From positions 1 through 54,097 of the forward strand of contig URCP01000007.1 of assembly GCA_900546315.1 (NCBI GenBank): a stretch of 54,097 bases of DNA, read 5' to 3'. The translations under genes were made by a program, and so were the position numbers. A model generated the notes under the pieces. That model was not told the origin of the DNA and ran no database searches. It worked only from the letters and a program-made list of their open reading frames with translations. This document shows positions 23,843 to 32,073 of the stretch, one piece after another (within the stretch, counting starts at the first letter, position 1; each line of letters starts with the position of its first letter). This stretch comes from an uncultured Eubacteriales bacterium (lineage in GTDB: Bacteria > Bacillota > Clostridia > Oscillospirales > CAG-272).

Positions 23843-24685
23843 ATGTACCTGAACGACATAATGCTCGACAAACTGATAATGAACGCGCTGTCCGAGGACG
23901 TGGGTACCGGGGACATAACCACCGAGTCGACCATCCCGGAGACCGCGAGAGCACACGGGCTCTACAAGGCGAAGGAGAGCGGCGTCCTCTGCGGAATCGG
24001 CGTCGCGGCGAGAGTCTTTGAGCTGATAGACCGCGATATCGAGTTCACCCCACTGAAGCGCGACGGCGACCGGATAGAGAAGGGCGAGATAATCGCCGAG
24101 GTCCGCGGAAAGGCGACGAATGTCCTGACCGGTGAGAGAGTCGGACTGAACCTGATGCAGAGAATGTCCGGAATCGCGACGAGAACCGCCGAGGCGGTCG
24201 CACAGGTCGAGGGCACCGGGGCGAAGATCTGCGACACGAGAAAGACGACGCCCGGACTCAGGGTCGTCGAAAAGTACGCCGTGAAGGTCGGCGGCGGAAC
24301 GAACCACCGCTTCAACCTCGCGGACGGGATACTCATAAAGGATAACCACATTGTCGCGGCGGGCTCGATAACGAACGCCGTCAGGGCGGCAAGGGCGAAT
24401 GCTCCGCACACGCTGAAGATTGAGGTCGAGGTCGAGACCTTCGACGAGCTTAACGAAGCCCTTGACGTCGGAGCGGACATCATAATGCTCGACAACATGA
24501 GCTGTGAGGACATGAAGAAGGCGGTCGGGATAGTGAACGGCAGAGCCGTCACCGAGGCGTCCGGAAACATGGGCGACAGGAACCTGAAGGAAGTCGCGGA
24601 CTGCGGCGTCGACCTCATAAGCATCGGCGCTCTGACGCATTCGGTGCGCTCTCTCGACATAAGCCTGAAGTTCAGGATAGAGTGA
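23843..24685 (+). CDS. nadC: Quinolinate phosphoribosyltransferase (decarboxylating)
   Basis: This 280-residue protein is NadC by its ALSEDVGTGDITTES start, the DTRKTTPGLRVVEKYAVKVG segment (about 131-150), HRFNLADGILIKDNH (about 155-169) and the phosphate-binding C-terminal strands ending in SIGALTHS. It converts quinolinate and PRPP to nicotinate mononucleotide. AAAAGGAAGAG precedes the ATG, 34 nt after nadA. It works directly after NadA in de novo NAD synthesis. Confidence 0.95.
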   Translation: MYLNDIMLDKLIMNALSEDVGTGDITTESTIPETARAHGLYKAKESGVLCGIGVAARVFELIDRDIEFTPLKRDGDRIEKGEIIAEVRGKATNVLTGERVGLNLMQRMSGIATRTAEAVAQVEGTGAKICDTRKTTPGLRVVEKYAVKVGGGTNHRFNLADGILIKDNHIVAAGSITNAVRAARANAPHTLKIEVEVETFDELNEALDVGADIIMLDNMSCEDMKKAVGIVNGRAVTEASGNMGDRNLKEVADCGVDLISIGALTHSVRSLDISLKFRIE

Positions 24686-24695
24686 GGGGACCCGG

Positions 24696-25721
24696 ATGGA
24701 AAGGATAAACGTCACTCACTCGACGGGCGAATACACGATATACGCCGGCGAGGGCATACTCGGGGACGCTCTCGGCGACTTCTTCGCGGCGAACAGGTAT
24801 GACAGGATATGCGTCGTGTCCGACAGCAATGTCTGGCCGCTTCACGGCGAGACTCTGACGGCTGCGCTGAGCGCCGCCGACGTGAACGTGTTCCCGGCTG
24901 GCGAGACCTCCAAGTGCATTTCGACGGTTGTGAAGATGTATGAGACTTTCACGAAGGCGAGCCTCACGAGGCATTCGCTTGTGATAGCGTTCGGCGGCGG
25001 AGTGTGCGGCGACATGGCGGGCTTCGCGGCGGCGACATATCTGAGAGGCATAGACGTCGTTCAGATACCGACGACGCTTCTCTCACAGATAGACTCGTCG
25101 ATAGGCGGAAAGACCGGTGTCGACCTCGCGGCGGGAAAGAATCTCGTCGGGGCGTTCAAACAGCCGCGGGCGGTGATAGCTGACGCCGATTTTCTGAAAA
25201 CCCTTCCGCAAAGATACCTGAACGACGGAATGGGCGAGGCTATAAAGTACGGCTGCATAGCCGACCCGGAGCTCTTTTACTCGATCGGCGCGAAGACCAT
25301 CGGCATGGGCGACATTATAGCGCGCTGCATGAAGATAAAGGCGAAGTACGTGATGGAGGACGAGTTCGAGAAGGGAGTCAGGATACACCTGAATTTCGGG
25401 CACACGTTCGGACACGCGGTGGAAAAGCTCGGCGGGTACAAGAGGTATTCGCACGGTGAGGCGGTAGGTATCGGAATGCTGATCGCGGCGCAGCTGAGCT
25501 GGCGCTTCGGTTACCCGCTGTACTACAAGGAGATAAAGAACACGCTCGAGGCGTGGTCGCTCCCGACCGTGAACGATTATTCCGGCAGTGAGATGATGAA
25601 GGTTGTCGCCTCGGACAAGAAGCGGGTCGGAGATGAGATTTCACTCGTCCTGCTCGAGGATCTCGGGAAGCCGGTCGTTCATAAAGTGCCGATATACCAG
25701 CTGATCGAGCTTATCGTGTGA
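24696..25721 (+). CDS. aroB: 3-dehydroquinate synthase
   Basis: This 341-residue protein is AroB by its FPAGETSKCISTV (about 66), AFGGGVCGDMAGFAAATYLRG (begins about 98), QIPTTLLSQIDSSIGGKTGVD (begins about 120) and NFGHTFGHAVEK (about 232) motifs, which bind NAD, metal and substrate. It forms 3-dehydroquinate from DAHP. It lies 10 nt after nadC and its stop overlaps the open frame of aroA. Its place inside a nad operon is unusual. Confidence 0.95.
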   Translation: MERINVTHSTGEYTIYAGEGILGDALGDFFAANRYDRICVVSDSNVWPLHGETLTAALSAADVNVFPAGETSKCISTVVKMYETFTKASLTRHSLVIAFGGGVCGDMAGFAAATYLRGIDVVQIPTTLLSQIDSSIGGKTGVDLAAGKNLVGAFKQPRAVIADADFLKTLPQRYLNDGMGEAIKYGCIADPELFYSIGAKTIGMGDIIARCMKIKAKYVMEDEFEKGVRIHLNFGHTFGHAVEKLGGYKRYSHGEAVGIGMLIAAQLSWRFGYPLYYKEIKNTLEAWSLPTVNDYSGSEMMKVVASDKKRVGDEISLVLLEDLGKPVVHKVPIYQLIELIV

Positions 25722-25738
25722 GCTTGGGTGAAGAACTT

Positions 25739-27046
25739 ATGATGGAAACAAAATTCTTACCGTCAAGACTGATGGGAGAAGTGAGGCTGCCGTCCTCGAA
25801 GAGCGTGGCGCACAGGGCGCTTATAACGGCGGCTCTCGCCGGAAGCAGTACGGTCAGGAACGTCGACCTGTCGAACGACATAACGGCGACCGCGAACGCG
25901 CTGAGCGCTCTCGGCGCGGATATCGGCTATGACCCGGAGAGCAGGATTTTCACGACCGGCGAGCCGCTTACGGATATCTGTAAAAAGAACCGCGCGAGCG
26001 ACGTGATAGAGGTTGACTGCGGCGAGTCAGCGTCAACGCTCAGGTTCATGATCCCGATAGCCGCGGCGCTCGGGCGGAGCGTCATCTTCAAGGGGCACGG
26101 AAGACTGCCGAAGCGCACGACGGAGCCTTATGTTAAGACGCTGAGTGAGCTCGGCGTCGAAATGAGCTATCCGGAGAACGGTGATTTTCTTCCGCTGCGT
26201 GTGTCCGGAAAGATGTGTCCGGGCGAGGCGCGCATCCGCGGCGACGTGTCGTCGCAGTTCGTCACGGGAATGATCTACGCTTTCGTGATAACCGGCGAGA
26301 AGGGGCTTCTGACCCTGACGACGCCGCTCGAGAGCAAGCCTTATGTTGACATGACGACTGACATCCTGACTGAGAACGGAGCCGTGATTGAGGCACCGTC
26401 GGGACTTCCGCTCCCGGAGTACAGGATAGGGCGAGGTAAGCTCAGACCGTTCGACATGACGGTCGAGGGCGACTGTTCGCAGGCGGCTTTCTTCGCTGTC
26501 GGGGCGGCGGTGAACGGGCATGTGACAATGACCGGGATAAACATGGATACGACTCAGGGAGACTTTGAGCTGTTCCATATACTTGAGCGTTTCGGCGCGA
26601 ACGTTGAGTACGGAAAGGATTCCGTGACGGTGTCGCAGGGCATACTGAACGCCACGGACATCGACGCGGCGGATATACCGGATCTCGTTCCGGCGCTCGC
26701 GGTTCTCGCCGGATACGCGCACGGAGATACGAAGATATACAACGCGGAGCGCCTGAGACTCAAGGAGAGCGACCGTATAAAGTCGACGATCGATATGCTG
26801 AACGCTATAGGCGTGAGCGCGCGGGAGACTGAGGACGGCATGATAATAACCGGCGGAAAACTGGTAAACGGCGGATTTGTAAACGCTCAGGGCGACCACA
26901 GGATAGCAATGTCCGCGGCGGCAGCCTCGGCGGGCGTCAGAAACAGCGTGACGGTCGACGACATGAGCTGCATCGCGAAGTCCTACCCGAGTTTCCTCGA
27001 CGATTTCGCGTCGTCTGGCGGACAGTTCAGAGTTACCGAAAAATAA
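25739..27046 (+). CDS. aroA: 3-phosphoshikimate 1-carboxyvinyltransferase (EPSP synthase)
   Basis: The product of about 435 residues has the EPSPS pattern: LPSSKSVAHRALI near the start (PEP/shikimate Lys), CGESASTLRFMIP near 90, GHGRLPKRTTEPY near 116, SSQFVTGM near 168, and RLKESDRI near 338. It forms EPSP from shikimate-3-phosphate and PEP. I place the start at ATG 25739 because the homology begins there. The frame opens at a GTG (25718) that overlaps the aroB stop, which is an alternative coupled start. Class assignment for glyphosate sensitivity is not attempted. Confidence 0.93.
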   Translation: MMETKFLPSRLMGEVRLPSSKSVAHRALITAALAGSSTVRNVDLSNDITATANALSALGADIGYDPESRIFTTGEPLTDICKKNRASDVIEVDCGESASTLRFMIPIAAALGRSVIFKGHGRLPKRTTEPYVKTLSELGVEMSYPENGDFLPLRVSGKMCPGEARIRGDVSSQFVTGMIYAFVITGEKGLLTLTTPLESKPYVDMTTDILTENGAVIEAPSGLPLPEYRIGRGKLRPFDMTVEGDCSQAAFFAVGAAVNGHVTMTGINMDTTQGDFELFHILERFGANVEYGKDSVTVSQGILNATDIDAADIPDLVPALAVLAGYAHGDTKIYNAERLRLKESDRIKSTIDMLNAIGVSARETEDGMIITGGKLVNGGFVNAQGDHRIAMSAAAASAGVRNSVTVDDMSCIAKSYPSFLDDFASSGGQFRVTEK

Positions 27047-27065
27047 GAAAGGCAAGAAATAAAAA

Positions 27066-28619
27066 ATGAGACGTTATATCTACAGCGGAGCGACCTCCGG
27101 ACTTGAAGAGATCGTAACAGACGTAATGATTGTCGGAAGCGGCATAGCGGGGCTTTACTCGGCTCTGCATATCGACCCGGACAAGCAGGTTCTGATAATG
27201 AGTAAGGTGGATTTCGAGAAGTCGAACTCGTGGCTGGCGCAGGGCGGCATCGCGGCGGTCATCGACCCGAAGGACCATTTCGAGTCGCACGTTGAGGACA
27301 CCATCAAAGCCGGTGCGGGGCTGTGTGACCTCGCGGCGGTTGAGACTCTTGTCAAGGAGGGACCGGAGAACATAAAGGAGCTCGTCGAGATGAATGTCCC
27401 GTTCGATACGAACCCGGAAGGCGAGCTGTTGATCACCCGTGAGGGAGGGCATTCCTGCCGCCGCATAGTCCACTGCGGAGGAGACGCGACCGGACGCGAG
27501 ACGACGAGAAGACTCGGTGAGATAGCCCTTGAGCGCAAGAATCTGCATTTCATGTTCAACACGTATCTGATAGATATACTGACCGATGACGGACACGTCA
27601 CCGGCGCGATAGTCTTTGACGGCAAGCCGAAGCTTGTCAGGTGTCCGAACATAATCCTCGCCACCGGCGGCATAGGCGCGCTCTATCTCCAGACTACAAA
27701 CCCGACCGGAGCTGTCGGTGACGGTATTGCCGCCGCCGGAAGAGCCGGAGCCAATATCAAGAACATGGAGCTCGTTCAGTTCCACCCGACGACGATGACC
27801 CCGCAGGAGGGGCAGACCGAGCGCAGATTCCTCATATCCGAGGCTGTGCGCGGAGAGGGCGGAATACTGAGAAACCACCTCGGCGAGCCGTTCATGCAGG
27901 GCAAGCATCCGCTCGCCGACCTCGCGCCGCGCGATATTGTCACGAGATGGATACTCCGCGAGATGAAGAAGACCGGGAAGGACAATGTCTGGCTCGACGT
28001 CTCGTCTATGAGCGAGGAGTTCTTCGCGAAGAGATTCCCGACAATATTCGCCGAGTGCCGCAAGTTCGGCATAGAGGTCCCGGAGCAGTCGATACCGGTC
28101 AGACCCGCTCAGCACTATCTGATGGGCGGAATTGCGACCGATCTCGACGGCATGACGAACGTCAAGGGACTTTACGCGTGCGGAGAGTGTGCCTGCACGG
28201 GTATTCACGGCGCGAACAGACTGGCAAGCAACTCAATGCTCGAGTGCCTTGTCTTCGGTCGCCGTGCCGCGAGACATATCGACGAGAACCTTATCTCGAA
28301 GGATGATATAGTACTCGAGCGCTCGGACAAGCCTCTGTCCGGAGGAACCCCGCTCGCGTCGGATTTCGCCGCGAAAAAGCGTCAGGAGCTCAGAGAGGTG
28401 ATGACCGAGGACGCGAACGCCGTCCGTACACCGAAGGGCATGGCACACGGAAAGGCATATGTCGACGAGCTGAAGCGTGAGCTTGAGTACGCGCGTCTCG
28501 ATAACCGCGCGGAGTATGAGCTCTATTCTCTCGCGTCTGTGGCAGACTATATCCTGACCGGAGCGATAGCGCGCAAGGAGTCGATAGGAGCGCACTATAT
28601 TGAGCCGGACGAAGAATGA
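27066..28619 (+). CDS. nadB: L-aspartate oxidase
   Basis: This 517-residue flavoprotein has a dinucleotide-binding GSGIAGL near 26-32, SNSWLAQGGIAAV near 56-68 of the NadB/succinate dehydrogenase family, an REGGHS active-site segment near 126, and HFMGGI-type residues (HYLMGGIATD near 351) followed by GECACTGIHGANRLASNS. It oxidises aspartate to iminoaspartate, the NadA substrate; in anaerobes fumarate or a ferredoxin-linked acceptor replaces oxygen. It closes the nad part of the operon, and its stop overlaps the next ATG by 4 nt. Confidence 0.95.
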   Translation: MRRYIYSGATSGLEEIVTDVMIVGSGIAGLYSALHIDPDKQVLIMSKVDFEKSNSWLAQGGIAAVIDPKDHFESHVEDTIKAGAGLCDLAAVETLVKEGPENIKELVEMNVPFDTNPEGELLITREGGHSCRRIVHCGGDATGRETTRRLGEIALERKNLHFMFNTYLIDILTDDGHVTGAIVFDGKPKLVRCPNIILATGGIGALYLQTTNPTGAVGDGIAAAGRAGANIKNMELVQFHPTTMTPQEGQTERRFLISEAVRGEGGILRNHLGEPFMQGKHPLADLAPRDIVTRWILREMKKTGKDNVWLDVSSMSEEFFAKRFPTIFAECRKFGIEVPEQSIPVRPAQHYLMGGIATDLDGMTNVKGLYACGECACTGIHGANRLASNSMLECLVFGRRAARHIDENLISKDDIVLERSDKPLSGGTPLASDFAAKKRQELREVMTEDANAVRTPKGMAHGKAYVDELKRELEYARLDNRAEYELYSLASVADYILTGAIARKESIGAHYIEPDEE

Positions 28620-29812
28620 GCTACACCTTTACACCGGGAATAGACCCGGAGACACAGACAGCTCTCGACAGGGTGACCTCATATGACGCCGACAAGATCG
28701 AGCGTGTGCTGCGCGGACAGATAGAAAAGCTCGGGCTCGCCGATATGTTCCGGAACAAGCGCGTCGCGATAAAACCGAACCTCGTTATGAAGAAGTCCCC
28801 CGACGCCGCCGCGACGACACATCCGGCTGTTCTCGAGGCGATGATCCGGATACTTAAGGATTCTGCCGCCGATATTGTTATCGTCGAGAGCCCGCCCGGA
28901 CTTTACACGGAATCCGCGCTGAAAGGCTTTTATAACGCCTGCGGTATCACACCGGTGGCGGAGAAGTACGGATCACGGCTGAATACCGACATGACGTCCC
29001 GGGAGGTCAGCCTTCCGGACGGAGTGACGGCGAAGGGCTTCGAGCTGATCTCCCCGATGCTCGACGCCGACGTGATAGTCGATCTAGCGAAGCTGAAGAG
29101 TCACGCGCTGACTAAATTCAGCGGAGCGGTCAAGAATTACTACGGGACCATCCCGGGACTGCAAAAGGTCGAGACTCACGCGAGGTTCCCGGATTACGGG
29201 GATTTCGGCTCGATGCTGTGCGATCTGTGCGCGTACTTTGCCGGAAACAAGCCGACGTTCAGTGTGCTTGACGGAATCGTCGCGATGGAGGGAAACGGAC
29301 CGACCGGCGGCGAGCCGAAGGAGCTTGGCGTCCTGATATCCGGAATAAACCCGTTCTCGGTCGATACGGTCGGGGCGCATATCGCGGGTATAGACGGAGT
29401 CATAATGCTTGACGAGGCGAAGAGGCGCAGTTTCACAAAGGACGCGCCGGAGCTTCATGTCATCTCCGACAAGCCGCTGGACACATATGTTTCAACCGAT
29501 TTTGTGATGCCGGAATCGGCGGAGAAGAGCGGGTCGTCGATTCACCTGCTTACCACCCTCTGCGGCGGGAGGATATACAAGCTCATCCAGCCGCACCCGG
29601 AGATAGAAAAAAACAAGTGCGTAGGCTGCGGGGCGTGCGCGAGAAGCTGTCCGAAGCAGACGATAGAGTTCAGAAACCAAAGAGGCGGCGGCAGATACGC
29701 GAGAATCAATCGGTCCGGCTGCATAGAATGTTACTGCTGTCAGGAATTATGCCCCGTCAAGGCGGTGAAGATAAAGAAGAACCCGCTGTTCAGCCTCCTG
29801 AACGTCAGATAG
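28616..29812 (+). CDS. DUF362 protein with C-terminal 2[4Fe-4S] ferredoxin domain
   Basis: This 398-residue protein has a DUF362 domain (about 40-300, with VAIKPNLVMKKSP, DLAKLKSHALTKFSGAVKNY and GNGPTGGEPK) followed by two CxxCxxCxxxCP clusters: CVGCGACARSCP near 339 and CIECYCCQELCP near 370. DUF362 proteins are thought to be electron-transfer or cofactor-linked enzymes, but their chemistry is not settled. The ATGA overlap with nadB means coupled expression; electron acceptance from aspartate oxidase is a possible role, which is inference. Confidence 0.88.
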   Translation: MSYTFTPGIDPETQTALDRVTSYDADKIERVLRGQIEKLGLADMFRNKRVAIKPNLVMKKSPDAAATTHPAVLEAMIRILKDSAADIVIVESPPGLYTESALKGFYNACGITPVAEKYGSRLNTDMTSREVSLPDGVTAKGFELISPMLDADVIVDLAKLKSHALTKFSGAVKNYYGTIPGLQKVETHARFPDYGDFGSMLCDLCAYFAGNKPTFSVLDGIVAMEGNGPTGGEPKELGVLISGINPFSVDTVGAHIAGIDGVIMLDEAKRRSFTKDAPELHVISDKPLDTYVSTDFVMPESAEKSGSSIHLLTTLCGGRIYKLIQPHPEIEKNKCVGCGACARSCPKQTIEFRNQRGGGRYARINRSGCIECYCCQELCPVKAVKIKKNPLFSLLNVR

Positions 29813-29836
29813 TGAAAGGAACGATATCAAACCCGA

Positions 29837-30724
29837 ATGATGACGATAACCCTTGAGGCACCGGCGAAAATAAACCTGTGGCTCGACGTAGGAAACAAGC
29901 GCCCCGACGGCTACCATGACATCGAGAGCGTGATGCAGACCGTGACCCTCACCGACACCCTTACCATAACAAAGAACGACGGCGGCGCGGCGAGACATAT
30001 CTCAATATCCTGTTCAACCGATGAGCTTGCCTGCGACGAGTCGAACCTGTGCTATATGGCGGCGCAGGCGTTCTTCTCACGGACAGGGATGAGACACTAT
30101 TCGGTCGCGATTCACATTGAGAAACGGATACCGATAGCCGCCGGACTCGCCGGTGGAAGCACCGACGCGGCGGCGACGCTTATCGGTCTTGACAGGCTGT
30201 ACGGCACCGGGCTGACAACAGAGGAGCTTTGCGGCATCGGAAAAAGAATAGGCGCGGACGTCCCGTTCTGTGTGAGGCGGGGGATAAGCGTGACACGCGG
30301 CATCGGCGAGATAATGTCCCCGTGCGGCAGACTTCCTGACTGTGCGATACTGATCGCCTGTGAGGGCGAGAGAGTGCCGACACCGTGGGCGTACAGAATG
30401 GTCGATGAGATGAAGGAAAGAACCGGGCAGGAAACGATGAGCGTCGACAGATTCACGTCCCTTCTCTCGGAAAAACGAGGGATAGAGGATATTGCGTCAG
30501 GGATGCGGAATATCTTTGAGGACGCCGTGCTTCCGCACCGTGAGAGGGCAAGAGAGCTTTTTCAGATGATGGAGCAGACCGGGGCGATACGCGTCATGAT
30601 GAGCGGCAGCGGTCCGTCCGTGTTCGGAGTGTACAGAGACATGAGATCGGCAGAGAGTGCCGCAAAAAAGCTCAGGGAGAACGGGATACCCCCGATGATC
30701 TGCGAGCCGTATTATGAAGATTGA
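29837..30724 (+). CDS. ispE: 4-diphosphocytidyl-2-C-methyl-D-erythritol kinase
   Basis: This 295-residue GHMP kinase has APAKINLWLDVGNKRPDGYH at 8-27, the glycine-rich ATP loop PIAAGLAGGSTDAAATL near 98-114, and SGSGPSVFG near 257. It phosphorylates CDP-methylerythritol in the MEP isoprenoid pathway. It follows the DUF362 gene by 24 nt. An AAAGGA site lies about 16 nt upstream, longer than usual. Family B copy B3 begins one base after the stop codon. Confidence 0.94.
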   Translation: MMTITLEAPAKINLWLDVGNKRPDGYHDIESVMQTVTLTDTLTITKNDGGAARHISISCSTDELACDESNLCYMAAQAFFSRTGMRHYSVAIHIEKRIPIAAGLAGGSTDAAATLIGLDRLYGTGLTTEELCGIGKRIGADVPFCVRRGISVTRGIGEIMSPCGRLPDCAILIACEGERVPTPWAYRMVDEMKERTGQETMSVDRFTSLLSEKRGIEDIASGMRNIFEDAVLPHRERARELFQMMEQTGAIRVMMSGSGPSVFGVYRDMRSAESAAKKLRENGIPPMICEPYYED

Positions 30725-30725
30725 A

Positions 30726-30776
30726 GTCTGAAAACAAGTTTTCAGACCTGTTTGTATGAAAGGCATGGTCAAAAAA
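30726..30776 (+). repeat. Family B leader repeat, short copy B3
   Basis: P1 is the perfect inverted repeat GTCTGAAAAC (30726-30735) with GTTTTCAGAC (30738-30747). The P2-P4 module of the long copies is absent, and the shared tail GAAAGGCATGGTC (30758-30770) follows, ending at the ATG at 30777. It fills the gap between ispE and the lipoprotein gene exactly. Confidence 0.8.
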
Positions 30777-31829
30777 ATGAAATTTGCAAAGATAACTGCG
30801 GCGGCTCTGTCCGCCATACTCGTCGGCGCGCAGATAGTTTCCTGCGGAAGCAAGGATAAGAGCGGCGACGGCTATGATTACAGCAAGGGGCTTGATTCGA
30901 ACGGCTTCTTCACAGGCGTGAAAGCATCGGATTACGTGGAGCTTCCCGAGTACAAGGGGATAGACATCGACGCGTCGATCCTCGAGGCGTCCGAGGAGGA
31001 CATCCAGGCTCAGCTCGACGGGATAATCTCCCAGAGCGGCAGCTACGAGAAGATAACCGACCGTGCGGTCGAGGACGGCGACACCATCAACATCGACTAT
31101 GTCGGCTCGGTCGACGGCGTAGAGTTTCAGGGCGGAAGCACCGGCGGTCAGGGCACGAACGTCACAATCGGCGTCACGAACTACATCGACGATTTTCTCG
31201 AGCAGCTGATAGGTCACAAGCCGGGCGAGAACTTCGACATTGAGGTGACATTCCCGACAAATTACGGCAAGGAGGACCTGAACGGCAAGGACGCGATATT
31301 CAACGTCACGATAAATTATATCTGCGGCGAGCCGCTTCTGACCGACGAGGTCGCGATGAATTATGGTTTCAGCTCTGTAGAGGATCTGATGGCTGACCTG
31401 AAGCAGTGGCTTATCGACAACCAGAAGATGAAGATGTTCAACAACCTTCTCGGCAAGGCGACGCTTAAGGGCGAGGTTCCGCAGGCGGTTCTCGATTATG
31501 TGATAGATTATGACATAGAGCAGCAGACACTGACGGCGCAGTACCAGTACGGCGTGACACTCGAGGAGCTTCTCAGTGAGTACGGCTTCGCGTCGAAGGA
31601 GGCGTATATTGAGTCGCTTCAGGAGGACTACAAGGACAACGCTCTCAGATATCTCGCGGCGCAGGCAATAGCTGAGAGCGAGGGACTGTCGGTCTCCGAC
31701 GCTGATCTTGAGGACGAGGGCTACTCTGAGGAGGAGATAAACACTTACGGCAAGCCGTATCTCAAGCAGTACACGCTGTTCAAGACGGTTATCCCGAACT
31801 TCATCATTGAGAACGGTATCGTGAAATAA
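30777..31829 (+). CDS. Surface trigger-factor-like peptidyl-prolyl isomerase (lipoprotein)
   Basis: This protein of about 350 residues has a lipoprotein signal peptide with IVSCGS (Cys about 23), so it sits outside the membrane. Residues about 85-165 form an FKBP-type PPIase domain (GDTINIDYVGSVDGVEFQGG, then VTFPTNYGKEDLNGK). The helical C-terminal part (about 185-340) resembles the trigger-factor C-terminal chaperone arms. The ribosome-binding domain of cytosolic trigger factor is missing. It would assist folding of exported proteins, as PrsA does. The start at 30777 puts the signal peptide at the terminus; an in-frame ATG at 30756 and another at 30765 lie inside the repeat tail. Confidence 0.85.
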   Translation: MKFAKITAAALSAILVGAQIVSCGSKDKSGDGYDYSKGLDSNGFFTGVKASDYVELPEYKGIDIDASILEASEEDIQAQLDGIISQSGSYEKITDRAVEDGDTINIDYVGSVDGVEFQGGSTGGQGTNVTIGVTNYIDDFLEQLIGHKPGENFDIEVTFPTNYGKEDLNGKDAIFNVTINYICGEPLLTDEVAMNYGFSSVEDLMADLKQWLIDNQKMKMFNNLLGKATLKGEVPQAVLDYVIDYDIEQQTLTAQYQYGVTLEELLSEYGFASKEAYIESLQEDYKDNALRYLAAQAIAESEGLSVSDADLEDEGYSEEEINTYGKPYLKQYTLFKTVIPNFIIENGIVK

Positions 31830-31838
31830 AAAATAAGT

Positions 31839-31864
31839 GGTCGTCGGATGGCGACCTCTTTTCT
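31839..31864 (+). terminator. Weak intrinsic terminator
   Basis: GGTCG (31839-31843) pairs with CGACC (31852-31856), followed by TCTTTTCT. The stem is short, but the position right after the lipoprotein gene and before the next promoter supports it. Confidence 0.5.
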
Positions 31865-31884
31865 CATTGTTTACCAGATAATAC

Positions 31885-31912
31885 TTGACAAACACAGGAA
31901 AAAGTATATAAT
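31885..31912 (+). promoter_or_regulatory. SigA-type promoter upstream of repeat B2
   Basis: TTGACA (31885-31890) and TATAAT (31907-31912), both perfect, with a 16-bp spacer. Transcription from about 31919 carries the whole repeat B2. Confidence 0.85.
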
Positions 31913-31938
31913 GGTAATATGTCATTCTGAAAGGAGAA

Positions 31939-32073
31939 GTCTGAAAATAAATTTTCAGACCAAACAGTTTTGAGGCTTTCATGACGTTGGGTCGTGAATT
32001 CTGAAAGACGGACAAGCCGTCTTTCAAAACCGCCTCAAAACTGTAAGTTTGTGCGAAAGGCATGGTCATAAAA
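31939..32073 (+). repeat. Family B structured leader repeat, long copy B2
   Basis: P1 is GTCTGAAAAT (31939-31948) with ATTTTCAGAC (31951-31960). P2 is CAGTTTTGAGGC (31965-31976) with GCCTCAAAACTG (32032-32043), a perfect 12 bp. P3 is CATGAC (31980-31985) with GTCGTG (31991-31996), P4 TTCTGAAAGAC (31999-32009) with GTCTTTCAAAA (32019-32029). The tail GCGAAAGGCATGGTCAT runs to the ATG at 32074. Relative to B1, P3 keeps pairing although bases differ in the left arm, through G-U and A-U alternatives. Confidence 0.88.
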
